A DNA stretch of 64,000 nucleotides, from contig CAWBOI010000001.1 in NCBI GenBank assembly GCA_963790435.1, positions 1,364,001-1,428,000 on the forward strand. Direction: 5' to 3'. This document shows, piece by piece, positions 7,704 to 17,542 of this stretch (positions are counted from its first letter, which is position 1; each line of letters begins with the position of its first letter). The notes beneath the pieces are model-generated. The model saw only the letters and a list, made by a program, of their open reading frames with translations. It was not told the DNA's origin and made no database searches. The position numbers and the translations under genes are program-made. The stretch is from Ilyomonas sp963790435. GTDB taxonomy: Bacteria > Bacteroidota > Bacteroidia > Chitinophagales > Chitinophagaceae.

Positions 7704-9785
7704 ATGCTTAGGAGAATCATTGTTTTAGTTCTGTGGTGCTGCTTCTTACTATCATGTCGTAACAGCAAAGCAGTTTTGCCCAATACCGCTTTGCAATACA
7801 GCTTTGTTAACATCGAGCGCCAGTATTCTTTTTCACATGATGGTTTGGTTGCAATAACGGCTGTTTTTAAAAATACAGAGAATAAGAATATTGCGGATAG
7901 TGTATTGTATTACACCTATCTATCTAACTATTATCGGTATGATAGCAACAACTCTATGCAACTGATTTATGCCGACACATTGCTTTCCATTGTGAACCAA
8001 CCGCGTTTTGAAAATACTTTTCATAAAGAAAGAGCTATCGGTTACATTAATAAAGCGCACTCGCTTTATTTTATGAAGCGATACAAAGACTGCTATTACT
8101 ATTATTACAACGGCAGTGTGGAAGCAGATAAAGCGAACGATTCTACACTTACCGAAGCGGTAACTAACTACCTGAACATGTTTTTATATGAAGAAGGAAA
8201 TTATGCAAAAGCAATTGTTGGTTACAAAAAAGGACTGAAAGAAATTACGGGCAAAAACAAAACCTGGCAGATGCAAATGGCTAATGTAGGTGTGTTTGAT
8301 AACATCGGAATTTGTTTTATAAAACAAAAAAAGGTCGACAGCGCAAAACTGTATCTGGAAGAAGCAGTAAAATTATGTGAAGAGGCCGAACCTGTAGATA
8401 GCAGTCAAATACATGACAGACGGGAGAGTTTAGGCGTTATCTATGGAAACTTAGCACAGGCTTATGTTTTATTGCATCAATGGGAGAAAGCAGAACAAAT
8501 ATTTGGGCAAAGTGTAGCCATTAACAGTCAGCCTAATTATGCCAACGAAAATGCATTGATAACGCAGCAGCAACTGGCAGAATTGTACTATGATGAAATG
8601 AAAACGCCGCAGTTTTACAACACGCTTCTTCAGGTAAAAACAGGCTTGGACACCATTCACAACAGGAGTGTTGCCATCAGATGGAATGACATGATGAGCC
8701 AGTATTACACTTCACTTCATCAACCGCAAAAAGCCTGGTTGTATTTGAATGCGTATAAGCAACTGACCAGTAAAACAGATGAGCAAAAACCAGCATTGGA
8801 GTGGGATATTTTGGATCAGATGAGTCTTATGCAGTCACGCTACAACGTGAGCCTGCTGAAAAAAAACAATGAAATCAAAACAGGGTTCTTGTGGGCGGTT
8901 TCTATCTTCAGTCTGCTATCGGCTGCGTTGGCAATTATGGTTTTTATACATTTTAAAAAATCGAAAAAAAGCGTTCAGAAACTAATGCTTTTGAACAAAG
9001 AAATACGGCAAAAACAAACTTTGCTGAACGAAACGTTAGCCGATTCGGAAAAGCAGAATATTGAAAAACAACACATCCTTCATGTGGTTGCACACGATTT
9101 GCGCAATCCGCTGTCAGCCATACATACATTGGCAGGCGTGGTTCTGAAAGAATATGAATATGAAGAAGACAACCGCGAATATCTGGAACTGATTCGCAGC
9201 GCCTGTATGGAAAGCAATCAACTCATCAACAGCATACTGGAAATTGCCGAAAACACCGATGTAAAATATGTGTTTGAGGCAGTTGATGCGAACGAATTAC
9301 TGGCGGGCAGCATACAACTATTGGGCATGAAGGCAAGTGAAAAAAACCAGCGTATTCAACTGGTAACTTCACAGCAGAAAGCTTTGATTTATGCCGACAA
9401 CGGAAAAATAAACCGCGTGATCCAAAATTTAGTTACCAATGCCATCAAATTCAGTCCCAGCGGCAGTTGTATTGAAGTGAGCGCTTCTCTTTCCGAACAT
9501 CATGTGCTGATAAAAGTAAAGGACGAAGGCATCGGCATTCCTGAACAATATCAGGATAAAATTTTCAATGCGTTTACTGAAGCCAAACGCGTAGGAACAG
9601 GGGGCGAAAAAACATTTGGTTTGGGTTTATCCATCACCAAACAAATTGTTGAAAAGCACCATGGACGCATTTGGTTTGAAAGCATCGAAAACGGGGGCAC
9701 TACCTTCTTTGTTCAGATTTCTAAAATGGACGATTTACAAACGTCCATAGTTGTTGAACAGGCAAGCCACATACAACACCCGTAA
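7704..9785 (+). CDS. TPR-containing sensor histidine kinase, lipoprotein-type N-terminus
   Basis: A 693-residue kinase without a receiver. The N-terminus has a signal peptide ending in LLSC (Cys18), suggesting lipid anchoring. Several TPR helices fill about 100-390 in the periplasm. One transmembrane helix (about 395-415) leads to a coiled coil, HisKA with VVAHDLRNPLSAIH, and an ATPase with NLVTNAIKFS, DEGIGIP and GLGLSITKQIVEKHHG. TPR-kinases of this layout are common in Bacteroidota. No response regulator is adjacent, so it is an orphan. One CAAAAACAAAC copy (9009) lies in the coiled-coil coding region. Confidence 0.9.
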   Translation: MLRRIIVLVLWCCFLLSCRNSKAVLPNTALQYSFVNIERQYSFSHDGLVAITAVFKNTENKNIADSVLYYTYLSNYYRYDSNNSMQLIYADTLLSIVNQPRFENTFHKERAIGYINKAHSLYFMKRYKDCYYYYYNGSVEADKANDSTLTEAVTNYLNMFLYEEGNYAKAIVGYKKGLKEITGKNKTWQMQMANVGVFDNIGICFIKQKKVDSAKLYLEEAVKLCEEAEPVDSSQIHDRRESLGVIYGNLAQAYVLLHQWEKAEQIFGQSVAINSQPNYANENALITQQQLAELYYDEMKTPQFYNTLLQVKTGLDTIHNRSVAIRWNDMMSQYYTSLHQPQKAWLYLNAYKQLTSKTDEQKPALEWDILDQMSLMQSRYNVSLLKKNNEIKTGFLWAVSIFSLLSAALAIMVFIHFKKSKKSVQKLMLLNKEIRQKQTLLNETLADSEKQNIEKQHILHVVAHDLRNPLSAIHTLAGVVLKEYEYEEDNREYLELIRSACMESNQLINSILEIAENTDVKYVFEAVDANELLAGSIQLLGMKASEKNQRIQLVTSQQKALIYADNGKINRVIQNLVTNAIKFSPSGSCIEVSASLSEHHVLIKVKDEGIGIPEQYQDKIFNAFTEAKRVGTGGEKTFGLGLSITKQIVEKHHGRIWFESIENGGTTFFVQISKMDDLQTSIVVEQASHIQHP

Positions 9786-9871
9786 GTAGTTAAGTGTTCG
9801 TTATTGTTGATGATGATTATCCGATCAAGATTGTTTTTTCGTTTACTGCATAAATGAAAGATTTTTGCTGC

Positions 9872-10699
9872 ATGAAATGGATAAAACTGATTTCGTTTTT
9901 GTTATTATCTGGAAGTTTTTTTTCGGCATATAGTCAATATTATTACACTGATATTGTAGCCATGCAGGCAGCCGCAAAGCAGTATGCAGCTTTGGTTTCA
10001 GCACATACCAAACAGGTGTCGGCAACCTCTTTTAATGGCAACCAGCCGGTTGATAATTTCAAACTCGAACAACGCATCGCGCCTGATTTTCGTACCATCA
10101 CTATTACCTCAAGCGATCCTTCTACCGGCGATTTGTTATCTATCAATTTTTACAGCAATGGCAAGCTCGTTCAAACCAAAGACAGCAGCACCAATGTGTT
10201 GAGCATTGCTAAATATAGTTATGATGCGGCTGGCAACATCAGTATTATTACTACTACTTCTGATGATGCATTTATGAACAGCCATTCTACCGAAATTCAT
10301 CAATGGTTGTACGATGAAAACAAACCACAAAGAATGCTTCGGATACAAGACAAGAGAGACACTACCATCGTTTCGTTTACTTATGATGGGGGCAATGTGG
10401 CACAGGAAACCTGGACACGCAAAGGGCATGTTGCTGAAACCTATTATTACTATTACAATACCAATAATCAGTTGACCGATATTGTTCGGTTTAACATTCG
10501 CTTGCGCAAAATGCTTCCTGATTTTTTGTTTGAATACGATGCAACTGGTAATGTTTCTCAAATGACGCAAGTGCCCAATGGAACTACCAATTATTTGGTT
10601 TGGAAATACACTTATAACAGCAATGGATTGAAAGAAAAAGAACTGTTGTTCAACAAGCAACAACAGTTGGTAGGAAGAGTGGAATATAAGTATGAATGA
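9872..10699 (+). CDS. secreted protein with YD-like repeats
   Basis: A protein of about 275 residues with a clear signal peptide (KWIKLISFLLLSGSFFSAYS) and then beta-rich sequence. Short repeats such as YSYDAAGNI, FEYDATGNV and YTYNSNGL resemble the YD/RHS repeat family. I recognise the repeat type, not a specific function; surface or envelope location is inferred. The ATG at 9854 is in frame and six codons upstream, but the signal peptide fits the ATG at 9872 better. It follows the TPR kinase by about 85 bp on the same strand. Confidence 0.7.
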   Translation: MKWIKLISFLLLSGSFFSAYSQYYYTDIVAMQAAAKQYAALVSAHTKQVSATSFNGNQPVDNFKLEQRIAPDFRTITITSSDPSTGDLLSINFYSNGKLVQTKDSSTNVLSIAKYSYDAAGNISIITTTSDDAFMNSHSTEIHQWLYDENKPQRMLRIQDKRDTTIVSFTYDGGNVAQETWTRKGHVAETYYYYYNTNNQLTDIVRFNIRLRKMLPDFLFEYDATGNVSQMTQVPNGTTNYLVWKYTYNSNGLKEKELLFNKQQQLVGRVEYKYE

Positions 10700-10701
10700 T
10701 A

Positions 10702-10811
10702 AGCTCCGAGCGGTGAGCTTTGAGCTACGAGCTATTAGCTGCAAGCAGAAAAAAACAGGCAAAAACAAACATTGATGGAAATGCACTCGTAGCTAACAGC
10801 TTGCAGCTTAT
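10702..10811. repeat. AGCT-word quasi-palindrome with CAAAAACAAAC in the loop
   Basis: Between convergent genes, a left arm of GAGCTACGAGCTATTAGCTG type (10702-10746) pairs imperfectly with a right arm containing CTCGTAGCTAACAGCTTGC (10786-10811). The 11-mer lies in the loop at 10760-10770. It probably acts as a bidirectional terminator or RNA 3' end, but no clean T-run is present. Confidence 0.6.
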
Positions 10812-10815
10812 TTTC

Positions 10816-11319
10816 CTATAAAAACAAAGCTTTCAATTCTGCAGCTTCGTCGGGTTTCATTTTACCACCTAATATCAATCGCACTTGTCTTCTGCGCAAT
10901 GCGCTTTCATACAACACCTCTTCTTCTTTGGTTTTGGGAACCACAGGCGGTACAGGTCGCGGCTTGCCATTGGCATCTAATGCAACGAAAGTAAAATAGG
11001 CTTCATTGCTTTCATATTTGTGCTCATAATCTTCGCCCCAAACGCGCAAATGAATTTCCATTGATGTATTGAAAGCCCTTGTGAGCTTCGCTTCTATGTG
11101 CACAAGATTGCCCAGTTTAATAGGCGTTTTAAACGAAATGTTGTCAACGCTTGCCGTCATGCTTGGTCCTTTACAATGCTTGCTGGCAGCCATTGCGGCA
11201 GCAATGTCCATCCAATACATCAAACGCCCACCCATAAGGTTTCCATAAGTGTTGGTATCGTTGGGCAATACAATTTCATTCATTACCGTAAAGCTTTCGT
11301 CGGCCCGTATTCCTTCCAT
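10816..11319 (-). CDS. acyl-CoA thioesterase, hotdog fold
   Basis: A 167-residue single-hotdog protein of the YciA/ACOT type. It hydrolyses acyl-CoA to free acid and CoA in the cytoplasm. The motif NTYGNLMGGRLMYWMDIAAA carries the substrate-loop Asn, the Gly pair and the catalytic Asp on the hot-dog helix. A basic and Glu-rich C-terminal extension (EEEVLYESALRRRQVRL) is typical of the family in this phylum. Chain-length preference cannot be inferred. Confidence 0.88.
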   Translation of the reverse strand: MEGIRADESFTVMNEIVLPNDTNTYGNLMGGRLMYWMDIAAAMAASKHCKGPSMTASVDNISFKTPIKLGNLVHIEAKLTRAFNTSMEIHLRVWGEDYEHKYESNEAYFTFVALDANGKPRPVPPVVPKTKEEEVLYESALRRRQVRLILGGKMKPDEAAELKALFL

Positions 11320-11406
11320 GATTTTATTTTGCGGGCAAAGATAAGAGGGACGAATTGGTTGAGTAGTTGGATGACAAATGATAGGCTAATTAATAAGCAA
11401 ATTTCC

Positions 11407-11652
11407 CGTCATTCCGCCCCAACAATCACTGTTGGGGACGCCGTTTGGTTTTGCACAATAATCGCTCTTGCAGGCGGCTTTGTGCGAAATCTGATCTTGA
11501 TAATTTGAACAAGTAATTCTGTTGTAAAGATGTTGTTACATTCTATTATCTTCATAAATGAATCATCATATTCCGCACAAAGCCCTCGCAATTACGATGA
11601 AGGTTTGAGTTAGTGTTGAGGGCCCCCGCAGTACTACGGGAGCGGAATGACG
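11407..11652. mobile_element. possible small non-coding element with 15-bp inverted ends
   Basis: Most of the 405-bp gap before the next kinase is occupied by a stretch bounded by CGTCATTCCGCCCC (11407) and GGGAGCGGAATGACG (11638-11652), which are inverted copies with one mismatch over 15 bases. Inside are a perfect hairpin CCCCAACA/TGTTGGGG at 11417-11437, a CAAAACCAAAC sister word at 11443, and CTCGCAATTACGATG near 11586, which resembles the widespread CGTCATTGCGAG-type repeats. No transposase is encoded and no clear target duplication is visible. Confidence 0.4.
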
Positions 11653-11724
11653 AAAACAACATTTCCCAACGTTACTTTGTAATAAAAAATCAAACAAAAA
11701 CAAACCTTGTCATCCATCAAAACA

Positions 11725-12684
11725 ATGAAAAAACACAAGCTGGCAGTGATAACCATTGCGTATTGGTTTTTGCTCATTTACATTCTTGTGGCATTGGTAT
11801 TTTGGTATTCTGAATTGCAACGCCAAAACCAACAGATGTATGAATACCGTTTGGAACAATTGAAAAAAGAGGAACCTGATTTTCCACAACGCTTGCAGTT
11901 GATAGAAGATGCCAAACGCCGCAAAACATCACAATACATCGGCGAAGGCACAACCTTTTTATTATTGATTTTGGTTGGCGCTGTATTCGTATATCGCGCA
12001 ACACGAAAGCAATTGCGCTTGTCGCAGCAACAGCAGAACTTTATGATGGCAGTTACACATGAATTCAAAACACCCATTGCGGTTACCCGACTGAATTTGG
12101 AAACGCTGCAAAAAAGAAAGCTGGAAGAAGCGCAACAGCAAAAACTCATCGGCAATAGCTTGCAGGAAACGGCAAGGTTGAATACGTTAACCAACAACAT
12201 TCTCGTTTCTTCACAACTGGAAGCAGGTGCGTATCAGGTGGGTGAGCAATGGATTGATGTAAGTGATCTGATTCAAGATACAGTGCAGGAATATGTTAGC
12301 CGCTTTCCGCAACGCAACATCCAATCCGATATTCAGGAAGGGATTGAAGTCAAAGCAGAAACAACATTTTTACAATTGCTTATCAGCAATCTGCTCGATA
12401 ATGCTATTAAATATTCAACAAAAGAAACCAAGGTAGAAGTTAAATTGAAGAAAGAAAACAACAACCTTATTTTATCGGTGTCAGATGAAGGTATTGGCAT
12501 TCCTGATAGTGAAAAAAAGAAAGTGTTTGATAAATTTTATCGCGTGGGCAGCGAGGAAACGCGCACAACAAAAGGTACAGGTTTAGGCTTGTTCATTTGT
12601 AAGCAAATTGTACAAAGTTTGGACGGCAATATTCGGGTTACTAACAATACGCCAAAGGGAAGTATTTTTACAGTTACGTTTTAA
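11725..12684 (+). CDS. sensor histidine kinase, two-TM
   Basis: A 319-residue kinase. Two membrane helices (about 8-26 and 77-93) flank a short periplasmic, charged, probably helical loop. The HisKA box has AVTHEFKTPIAVTRLNLE, and the ATPase has NLLDNAIKYS, DEGIGIP and GTGLGLFICKQIV. I use the ATG at 11725; the in-frame TTG at 11707 gives six extra residues overlapping a CAAAAACAAAC copy. The OmpR-type regulator follows after 22 bp and is the obvious partner. Confidence 0.92.
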   Translation: MKKHKLAVITIAYWFLLIYILVALVFWYSELQRQNQQMYEYRLEQLKKEEPDFPQRLQLIEDAKRRKTSQYIGEGTTFLLLILVGAVFVYRATRKQLRLSQQQQNFMMAVTHEFKTPIAVTRLNLETLQKRKLEEAQQQKLIGNSLQETARLNTLTNNILVSSQLEAGAYQVGEQWIDVSDLIQDTVQEYVSRFPQRNIQSDIQEGIEVKAETTFLQLLISNLLDNAIKYSTKETKVEVKLKKENNNLILSVSDEGIGIPDSEKKKVFDKFYRVGSEETRTTKGTGLGLFICKQIVQSLDGNIRVTNNTPKGSIFTVTF

Positions 12685-12706
12685 CTAAAACACAAACCAA
12701 CAAGCC

Positions 12707-13414
12707 ATGCTAAAAGATACAAAAGGCAATATTTTATTGGTAGAAGATGAAGAAAATTTACATGAAGCACTGAAGCTGAATTTAGAATTGGAAGGCTATG
12801 GGATCACATCAGCTTTCACCGGCTCGCAGGCTTTGAAAGCCATACAGAACGAATATTTTGACCTGGTAATTATGGATATTATGCTGCCCGAAGTGGATGG
12901 CATTTCGATTACCGAAAACATACGCGTTCAACACCTGGATGTGCCCGTGCTGATACTAAGCGCAAAGAACACCGGAGCCGACAGAGTATTGGGGTTGAAA
13001 AAAGGCGCAGATGATTACATGACCAAGCCTTTTAACTTAGAAGAATTGATTCTTCGCGTAAACAAACTCATCCAAAAAAACAAGCAAATCCAAACCAAAG
13101 AACTCATTGGCGATACGTATGAATTTGCAGGCAACAAAATTGATTTTAAAGCACAGGAAGCAACCACCTGGAATGAGAGCAAAGTAGAGTTAAGCAAGAA
13201 AGAAGCGATGCTGCTAAAACTCTTGATTGAAAACCGGGGCGAAGTGGTTACGCGCGAAAAAATATTGCAGGTGGTTTGGGGTTACAATGTATATCCTACT
13301 ACAAGAACCATTGACAATTTTATACTTAATTTTCGCAAGTATTTTGAGCCTGACAGCCGCAACCCGGTTCACTTTCATTCGGTGCGTGGCATGGGTTATA
13401 AATACACTGATTAA
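12707..13414 (+). CDS. OmpR/PhoB-family response regulator
   Basis: A 235-residue regulator. The receiver has VEDEENLH, the phospho-acceptor strand LVIMDIMLPEVDG and Lys in DDYMTKPF. The C-terminal winged helix has the usual EAMLLKLLIENRGEVVTREK and RTIDNFILNFRKYFE recognition regions. It should be phosphorylated by the kinase encoded just upstream. Its stop codon overlaps the stop of the convergent batD-like gene. Confidence 0.93.
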   Translation: MLKDTKGNILLVEDEENLHEALKLNLELEGYGITSAFTGSQALKAIQNEYFDLVIMDIMLPEVDGISITENIRVQHLDVPVLILSAKNTGADRVLGLKKGADDYMTKPFNLEELILRVNKLIQKNKQIQTKELIGDTYEFAGNKIDFKAQEATTWNESKVELSKKEAMLLKLLIENRGEVVTREKILQVVWGYNVYPTTRTIDNFILNFRKYFEPDSRNPVHFHSVRGMGYKYTD

Positions 13415-14847
13415 AGCTTATTAAGCTCTTTAATCACTTCACTCAGTTGCTCAATTACTTTGTTTCGGGTAGCTTCATCTTCTACCGGCGAATACAAACT
13501 TCGGTTGCAGGTTAGCAACACATTTTCTGCTTTTGCTGCCAATGCATCGTTTTGGTTTTGCAGTAATTTCAATAAGATGTTTTCATCACTTTGCTTTGGC
13601 GAAAGCGTAAACTGCAAAGCGCTTATCAACAACGTTTTTGCATTGGTAAAAAAAGTTACATTGTCTTCCGCTTCGTTCAAAGCTTGCAGCAGCAAATGGT
13701 AATCAGGCTTTACCACTTCAACTTCTTTCGCTTCCGTTTCTTTTTTAAGTTCTGTTGATGCCAATGTTGTTTTTGTTTTTGCCGCTTTTTTTTCTTTTCG
13801 ATCCAACAAGAGCCAAACCACAACAACAATAGCAGCAATACCAGGCACAAACCATAAATATTTTTTGTTGGAAAGATCATCTTGCACCAACACCAGCGAA
13901 CTCTTTGCTTTTACCGCATTTTTTATCAGCAACGGAATTTCTTTCGTACTCACTGTTTCAAATTTTTTCAATTCGGTATTAAAGTAAGTAAACGAAATTT
14001 CAGGGATTGAGGTTCGTCCTTTCCGCGTAATAATAAACGGAACAATATAGGTTTTATCGCCGCTTTCGGGGAAGTTAAAACGATTGATATGCTGGCTGTC
14101 TATCACGTCAAAATGCTGGCTGTGTTTAGGCCAGTTTATTTTAGGTTCAGTAACAGCTTCAATGTTTCCCGCGCCGGAAATGGTTACCCGTAAACGGTTA
14201 TTGTCACCGGCTGCAATTTCGGTGCTGTCTGCTTTTGCAGTGATACTGAACTTGCCCGTAACACCCGTGAAATCTTCAGGCTGATTGGCAGGCAAAGCAT
14301 TCACGGTAACAATGCTTTGCACACTGCTCACTTCTGCCGTATAACTTTTTTCAGCATAAAGATTTTCAACCGTAGAAAAAGCAACATCGTTACTAATCGT
14401 TACCGGCGGAATTTCCAAATTGCCTGCCTGCAAAGGAATCAACTGAACTTTCCGAATCAGTTGCACGCGATAAATAGCGCCGTTTTCTTTTACTGTTTTA
14501 TCAGGCTCATCAACCGATGTCATTTCAATCACGCTACAATTGCTAAACGCCACTTGTTTCGTAACTTTTGAATGGCACGAAACAGCCGTGTACAATTCAT
14601 ACGTTACCATAATTGGTTCGCCAACGAAACATATTTTTTTACTAATAGAAGTCTTGATAGAAATAAGACTTCGAATCTTCGCTTCAGGACTTTCGCCCCG
14701 TTGTAACACCGAGTTTTTCTGATATTCTTTTTGTGCATCCAGCTCACCAAACAAGGAAGGCAATTGTGTAGGTTGCGCAATGCTTTTCATCCAGCATAAG
14801 CCCATAATTAGTGCAAAAACAAACAATGTTTTTCTTCCGGTTTGCAT
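13411..14847 (-). CDS. BatD family protein
   Basis: A 478-residue secreted/membrane protein. A signal peptide (about 1-25) leads to a large extracytoplasmic region with two beta-sandwich repeats (for example GKFSITAKADSTEIAAGD), one transmembrane helix (about 332-348) and a Lys/Glu-rich cytoplasmic tail with helices. This is the BatD architecture from the Bacteroides aerotolerance (Bat) cluster. Here it is alone, without BatA/B/C/E neighbours. Its 3' end overlaps that of the response regulator. A core 10-mer copy lies at 13772. Confidence 0.8.
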   Translation of the reverse strand: MQTGRKTLFVFALIMGLCWMKSIAQPTQLPSLFGELDAQKEYQKNSVLQRGESPEAKIRSLISIKTSISKKICFVGEPIMVTYELYTAVSCHSKVTKQVAFSNCSVIEMTSVDEPDKTVKENGAIYRVQLIRKVQLIPLQAGNLEIPPVTISNDVAFSTVENLYAEKSYTAEVSSVQSIVTVNALPANQPEDFTGVTGKFSITAKADSTEIAAGDNNRLRVTISGAGNIEAVTEPKINWPKHSQHFDVIDSQHINRFNFPESGDKTYIVPFIITRKGRTSIPEISFTYFNTELKKFETVSTKEIPLLIKNAVKAKSSLVLVQDDLSNKKYLWFVPGIAAIVVVVWLLLDRKEKKAAKTKTTLASTELKKETEAKEVEVVKPDYHLLLQALNEAEDNVTFFTNAKTLLISALQFTLSPKQSDENILLKLLQNQNDALAAKAENVLLTCNRSLYSPVEDEATRNKVIEQLSEVIKELNKL

Positions 14848-14889
14848 GTAAGCAAATTAGTAGAAAAATCGGATTTGCAATTGTTATAA

Positions 14890-15103
14890 AAAGCCGCGAG
14901 CTATGAGCTTTAAGCTGCGAGAAAGAAATACAAAATACAGTTTTATGTACCGGGCTATATCTCTCCGGTTAAACATCGTTGCGTCGCACTCTTCAACGTT
15001 CAGAAAAGAATTGAGCTTTTTATGCGAGTGCTAAATTGAACCGCTAAGACGCAAAGTTTGGTTTTGCCCATTTTCTTTGCGTCTTTACACCCTCGCGGTT
15101 CAA
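14890..15103. repeat. intergenic words and inverted repeat with sister motif
   Basis: The 14848-15149 gap has an AGCT-word arm at 14890-14925 and a larger inverted repeat. TTGAACCGCTAAGACGCAAAG (15036-15056) pairs with the complement at 15075-15103, leaving the sister word CAAAACCAAAC (complement, 15056-15066) at the loop. Related arms occur at 39745/39846 and 61041/61135. I see no gene here. Confidence 0.6.
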
Positions 15104-15149
15104 AACAAAATCATTCACCACTACATTTGCTTCTCACAAATAACCATTG

Positions 15150-16160
15150 ATGATGCCAGATAAAATACGTTGGGGCGTGTTAGGATGCGGTCGCATTGCC
15201 CGAAAATTTGCTCTTGATTTACAGTTGGTTGATGATGCCATTTTGGTAGCTGCCGGTGCACGCAGCATTGAATCTGCCAACGCTTTTGCCAAAGACATTC
15301 CCGTGGCTTACACGCATGGCAGTTACGAGGAATTGGTGCAAAATGGAAACGTAGATGTGATTTACATTGCCACACCACACAGCGAACATTACAACAACGT
15401 CATGCTTTGTTTAGAACACAACAAAGCCGTGCTCTGTGAAAAAGCCTTTGCCGTAAATTATGCGCAGGCAAAAAAGATGATTGAAAAAGCGCAAGAGAAA
15501 AAAGTGTTTTTGATGGAGGCTTTATGGACTAAATTTTTGCCCAATTATCAAAAGCTGCAAAGCTTATTGAAAGAAAATATTTTGGGCGAAATCAAATCGG
15601 TGTTGATCAATTTTGGTTTTGCACCACAACCGCCCGTTCCGCAACGCTTGCTCGATCCATCACTCGCTGGTGGAACCATGCTCGACATTGGCATTTACAA
15701 CGTATTTATGGCAACAAGTGTACTCGGCAAACCCAGTGCAGTAAAGGCTTTCATGACACCTGCTTCAACTGGTGTTGATGAACAATGCGCTGTAACATTG
15801 CTGTACGATAACGGCGCCATTGCACAATTATTTTCAACATTCACTTCCAATCTTGCCACAGAAGCTAATATCAACGGAACTGGAGGTCGCATAAAACTCA
15901 CACATCGTTTTTATTCTCCTGATGCGGTCATTGAATATTATCCTGGTCAGCCCGATTCTAAACAAATCATTCCGGTTGAAAGAGAGGGCGGGCATGGTTA
16001 TCACTATGAAGCGCAGCATGTGTGCGATTGCCTGCAAAAAGGCTTAACTGAAAGCCCGGAGATGACACACGATGATACCTTGCAACTGATGGAAGTGTTA
16101 GACACAATAAGACGGGAAGCCGGAATAAAATATAAAGAAGATGAAGACATGCGCAGATAA
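15150..16160 (+). CDS. Gfo/Idh/MocA family oxidoreductase
   Basis: A 336-residue NAD(P)-dependent dehydrogenase. The Rossmann domain starts with WGVLGCGRIARKFA, and the second landmark is LCEKAF, the family's EKP motif with Ala in place of Pro. The C-terminal beta-sheet domain contains GGTMLDIGIYN. The closest recognisable subgroup is that of dihydrodiol and xylose dehydrogenases. The substrate is probably a sugar or a similar polyol. A second in-frame ATG at 15153 is equally possible. An MFS porter follows on the same strand after 116 bp, which suggests joint sugar handling. Confidence 0.88.
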   Translation: MMPDKIRWGVLGCGRIARKFALDLQLVDDAILVAAGARSIESANAFAKDIPVAYTHGSYEELVQNGNVDVIYIATPHSEHYNNVMLCLEHNKAVLCEKAFAVNYAQAKKMIEKAQEKKVFLMEALWTKFLPNYQKLQSLLKENILGEIKSVLINFGFAPQPPVPQRLLDPSLAGGTMLDIGIYNVFMATSVLGKPSAVKAFMTPASTGVDEQCAVTLLYDNGAIAQLFSTFTSNLATEANINGTGGRIKLTHRFYSPDAVIEYYPGQPDSKQIIPVEREGGHGYHYEAQHVCDCLQKGLTESPEMTHDDTLQLMEVLDTIRREAGIKYKEDEDMRR

Positions 16161-16276
16161 TTGATGAAAATCGCTTTGGTAATCTTATCCTGCACAAAAC
16201 AATTTGTTCTATATTGCGACACGCTAATTCTTATGTAATTCTATTCCGATTGCTTACAACTAAAAATCTTATTTGA

Positions 16277-17521
16277 ATGAACGAGAACGTTAAAAAAAGC
16301 GCTTTGTTTAACGGAAGCTGCTTTGCACTCATCACCACTGCTTTTACATTTTCTATCCGCGCCGGTATTTTGAAGCAACTGGGAGATAGCTTTCATTTAA
16401 CTGCTGAACAACTTGGGTTTATTAACTCGATGTGGTTTTTAGGCTTTCCCATTGCTATGATTATCGGCGGGTTAGTATATCATACCGTTGGTCCAAAACG
16501 CATTATGCAGGTGGCTTTTGTATGCCACACCATCGGCATTTTGTCAACCATTTTTGCTGGCGGCTACACCACGTTGCTGGTTTCAACACTTTTTATTGGC
16601 GTTGGCAACGGATGCACTGAAGCATCCTGCAACCCGATGATTGCCGATATGTATTCGGGCGTGACGATGCAAAAAATGCTGGGCCGGTTTCACATGTGGT
16701 TTCCGGGCGGCATATTGGTGGGCTCGCTCATCTCCTACTTTATGACAAAGATGGGAATGAGCTGGCAGGCGCAGATGTGGGTAACCATGATCCCGACTGT
16801 ATTGTATGCGGTGTTGTTTTTTGGCAAAACATTTCCGAAAGCACTCGCAGCAGAAGCAACTTCTTTCAAAGAAAATTTCAGGGCAATGCTTAGTCCCGTA
16901 TATATTTTCCTGTTTTTCTGTATGGCGCTTACTGCTATATCGGAATTTGGTCCAAGCCAGTGGGTAAGTATTGTGTTAGGAGCCAGTGGCGCAAAACCAA
17001 TGCTGATTTTGGCTTTAACCACTGGCATTTCTGCAGTAGGTAGGTTCTTCGCCGGCCCCGTGGTAGGTCGCATGGGACAGACGGGTGTGCTTCTGATGGG
17101 AGCTATTTTTGCAACTATAGGCATTTATTTACTCAGCAGCGTTACAGGCACTATGGCTTATGTGGCAGCGGTTGTATATGCTGTTGGCATTTGTTATTTC
17201 TGGCCGGTAATGATTGGTTCGGTAGCCTATAGAGTGCCACGTAGCAGCGCGTTGGGTATGTCTATCGTAGGCGGTGTCGGTATGTTTTCCAGTGCCATCT
17301 TTCAGCCTATTATTGGTGGCTGGATTGATAGTGCCCGTGCAGCCAACTCTGCCAATGGGCTTACCGGAAATGCACTGGAACTGGCCACTGGTCAGCAGTC
17401 GTTATTGAAAATGATGACCTTCCCTGCTATATTGATTGTGCTGTTTATAATCTTTTTTATCTGGCAAAAAAACGCCAAGGTAGCAGAGCCGGAAAGCGAA
17501 ATGACGATGGCGATGCATTAA
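16277..17521 (+). CDS. MFS transporter
   Basis: A 414-residue protein with about twelve hydrophobic segments. The loop between TM2 and TM3 (VYHTVGPKRIMQ) is a weak version of the MFS motif A, and the central loop near residue 190 is charged (KTFPKALAAEATSFKENFRAM). The layout resembles sugar/proton symporters of Bacteroidota. Its position behind a Gfo/Idh/MocA dehydrogenase makes a sugar or sugar acid substrate likely, but this is inference. Confidence 0.85.
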   Translation: MNENVKKSALFNGSCFALITTAFTFSIRAGILKQLGDSFHLTAEQLGFINSMWFLGFPIAMIIGGLVYHTVGPKRIMQVAFVCHTIGILSTIFAGGYTTLLVSTLFIGVGNGCTEASCNPMIADMYSGVTMQKMLGRFHMWFPGGILVGSLISYFMTKMGMSWQAQMWVTMIPTVLYAVLFFGKTFPKALAAEATSFKENFRAMLSPVYIFLFFCMALTAISEFGPSQWVSIVLGASGAKPMLILALTTGISAVGRFFAGPVVGRMGQTGVLLMGAIFATIGIYLLSSVTGTMAYVAAVVYAVGICYFWPVMIGSVAYRVPRSSALGMSIVGGVGMFSSAIFQPIIGGWIDSARAANSANGLTGNALELATGQQSLLKMMTFPAILIVLFIIFFIWQKNAKVAEPESEMTMAMH

Positions 17522-17542
17522 TGATGGAATTTAAAACAGTTT

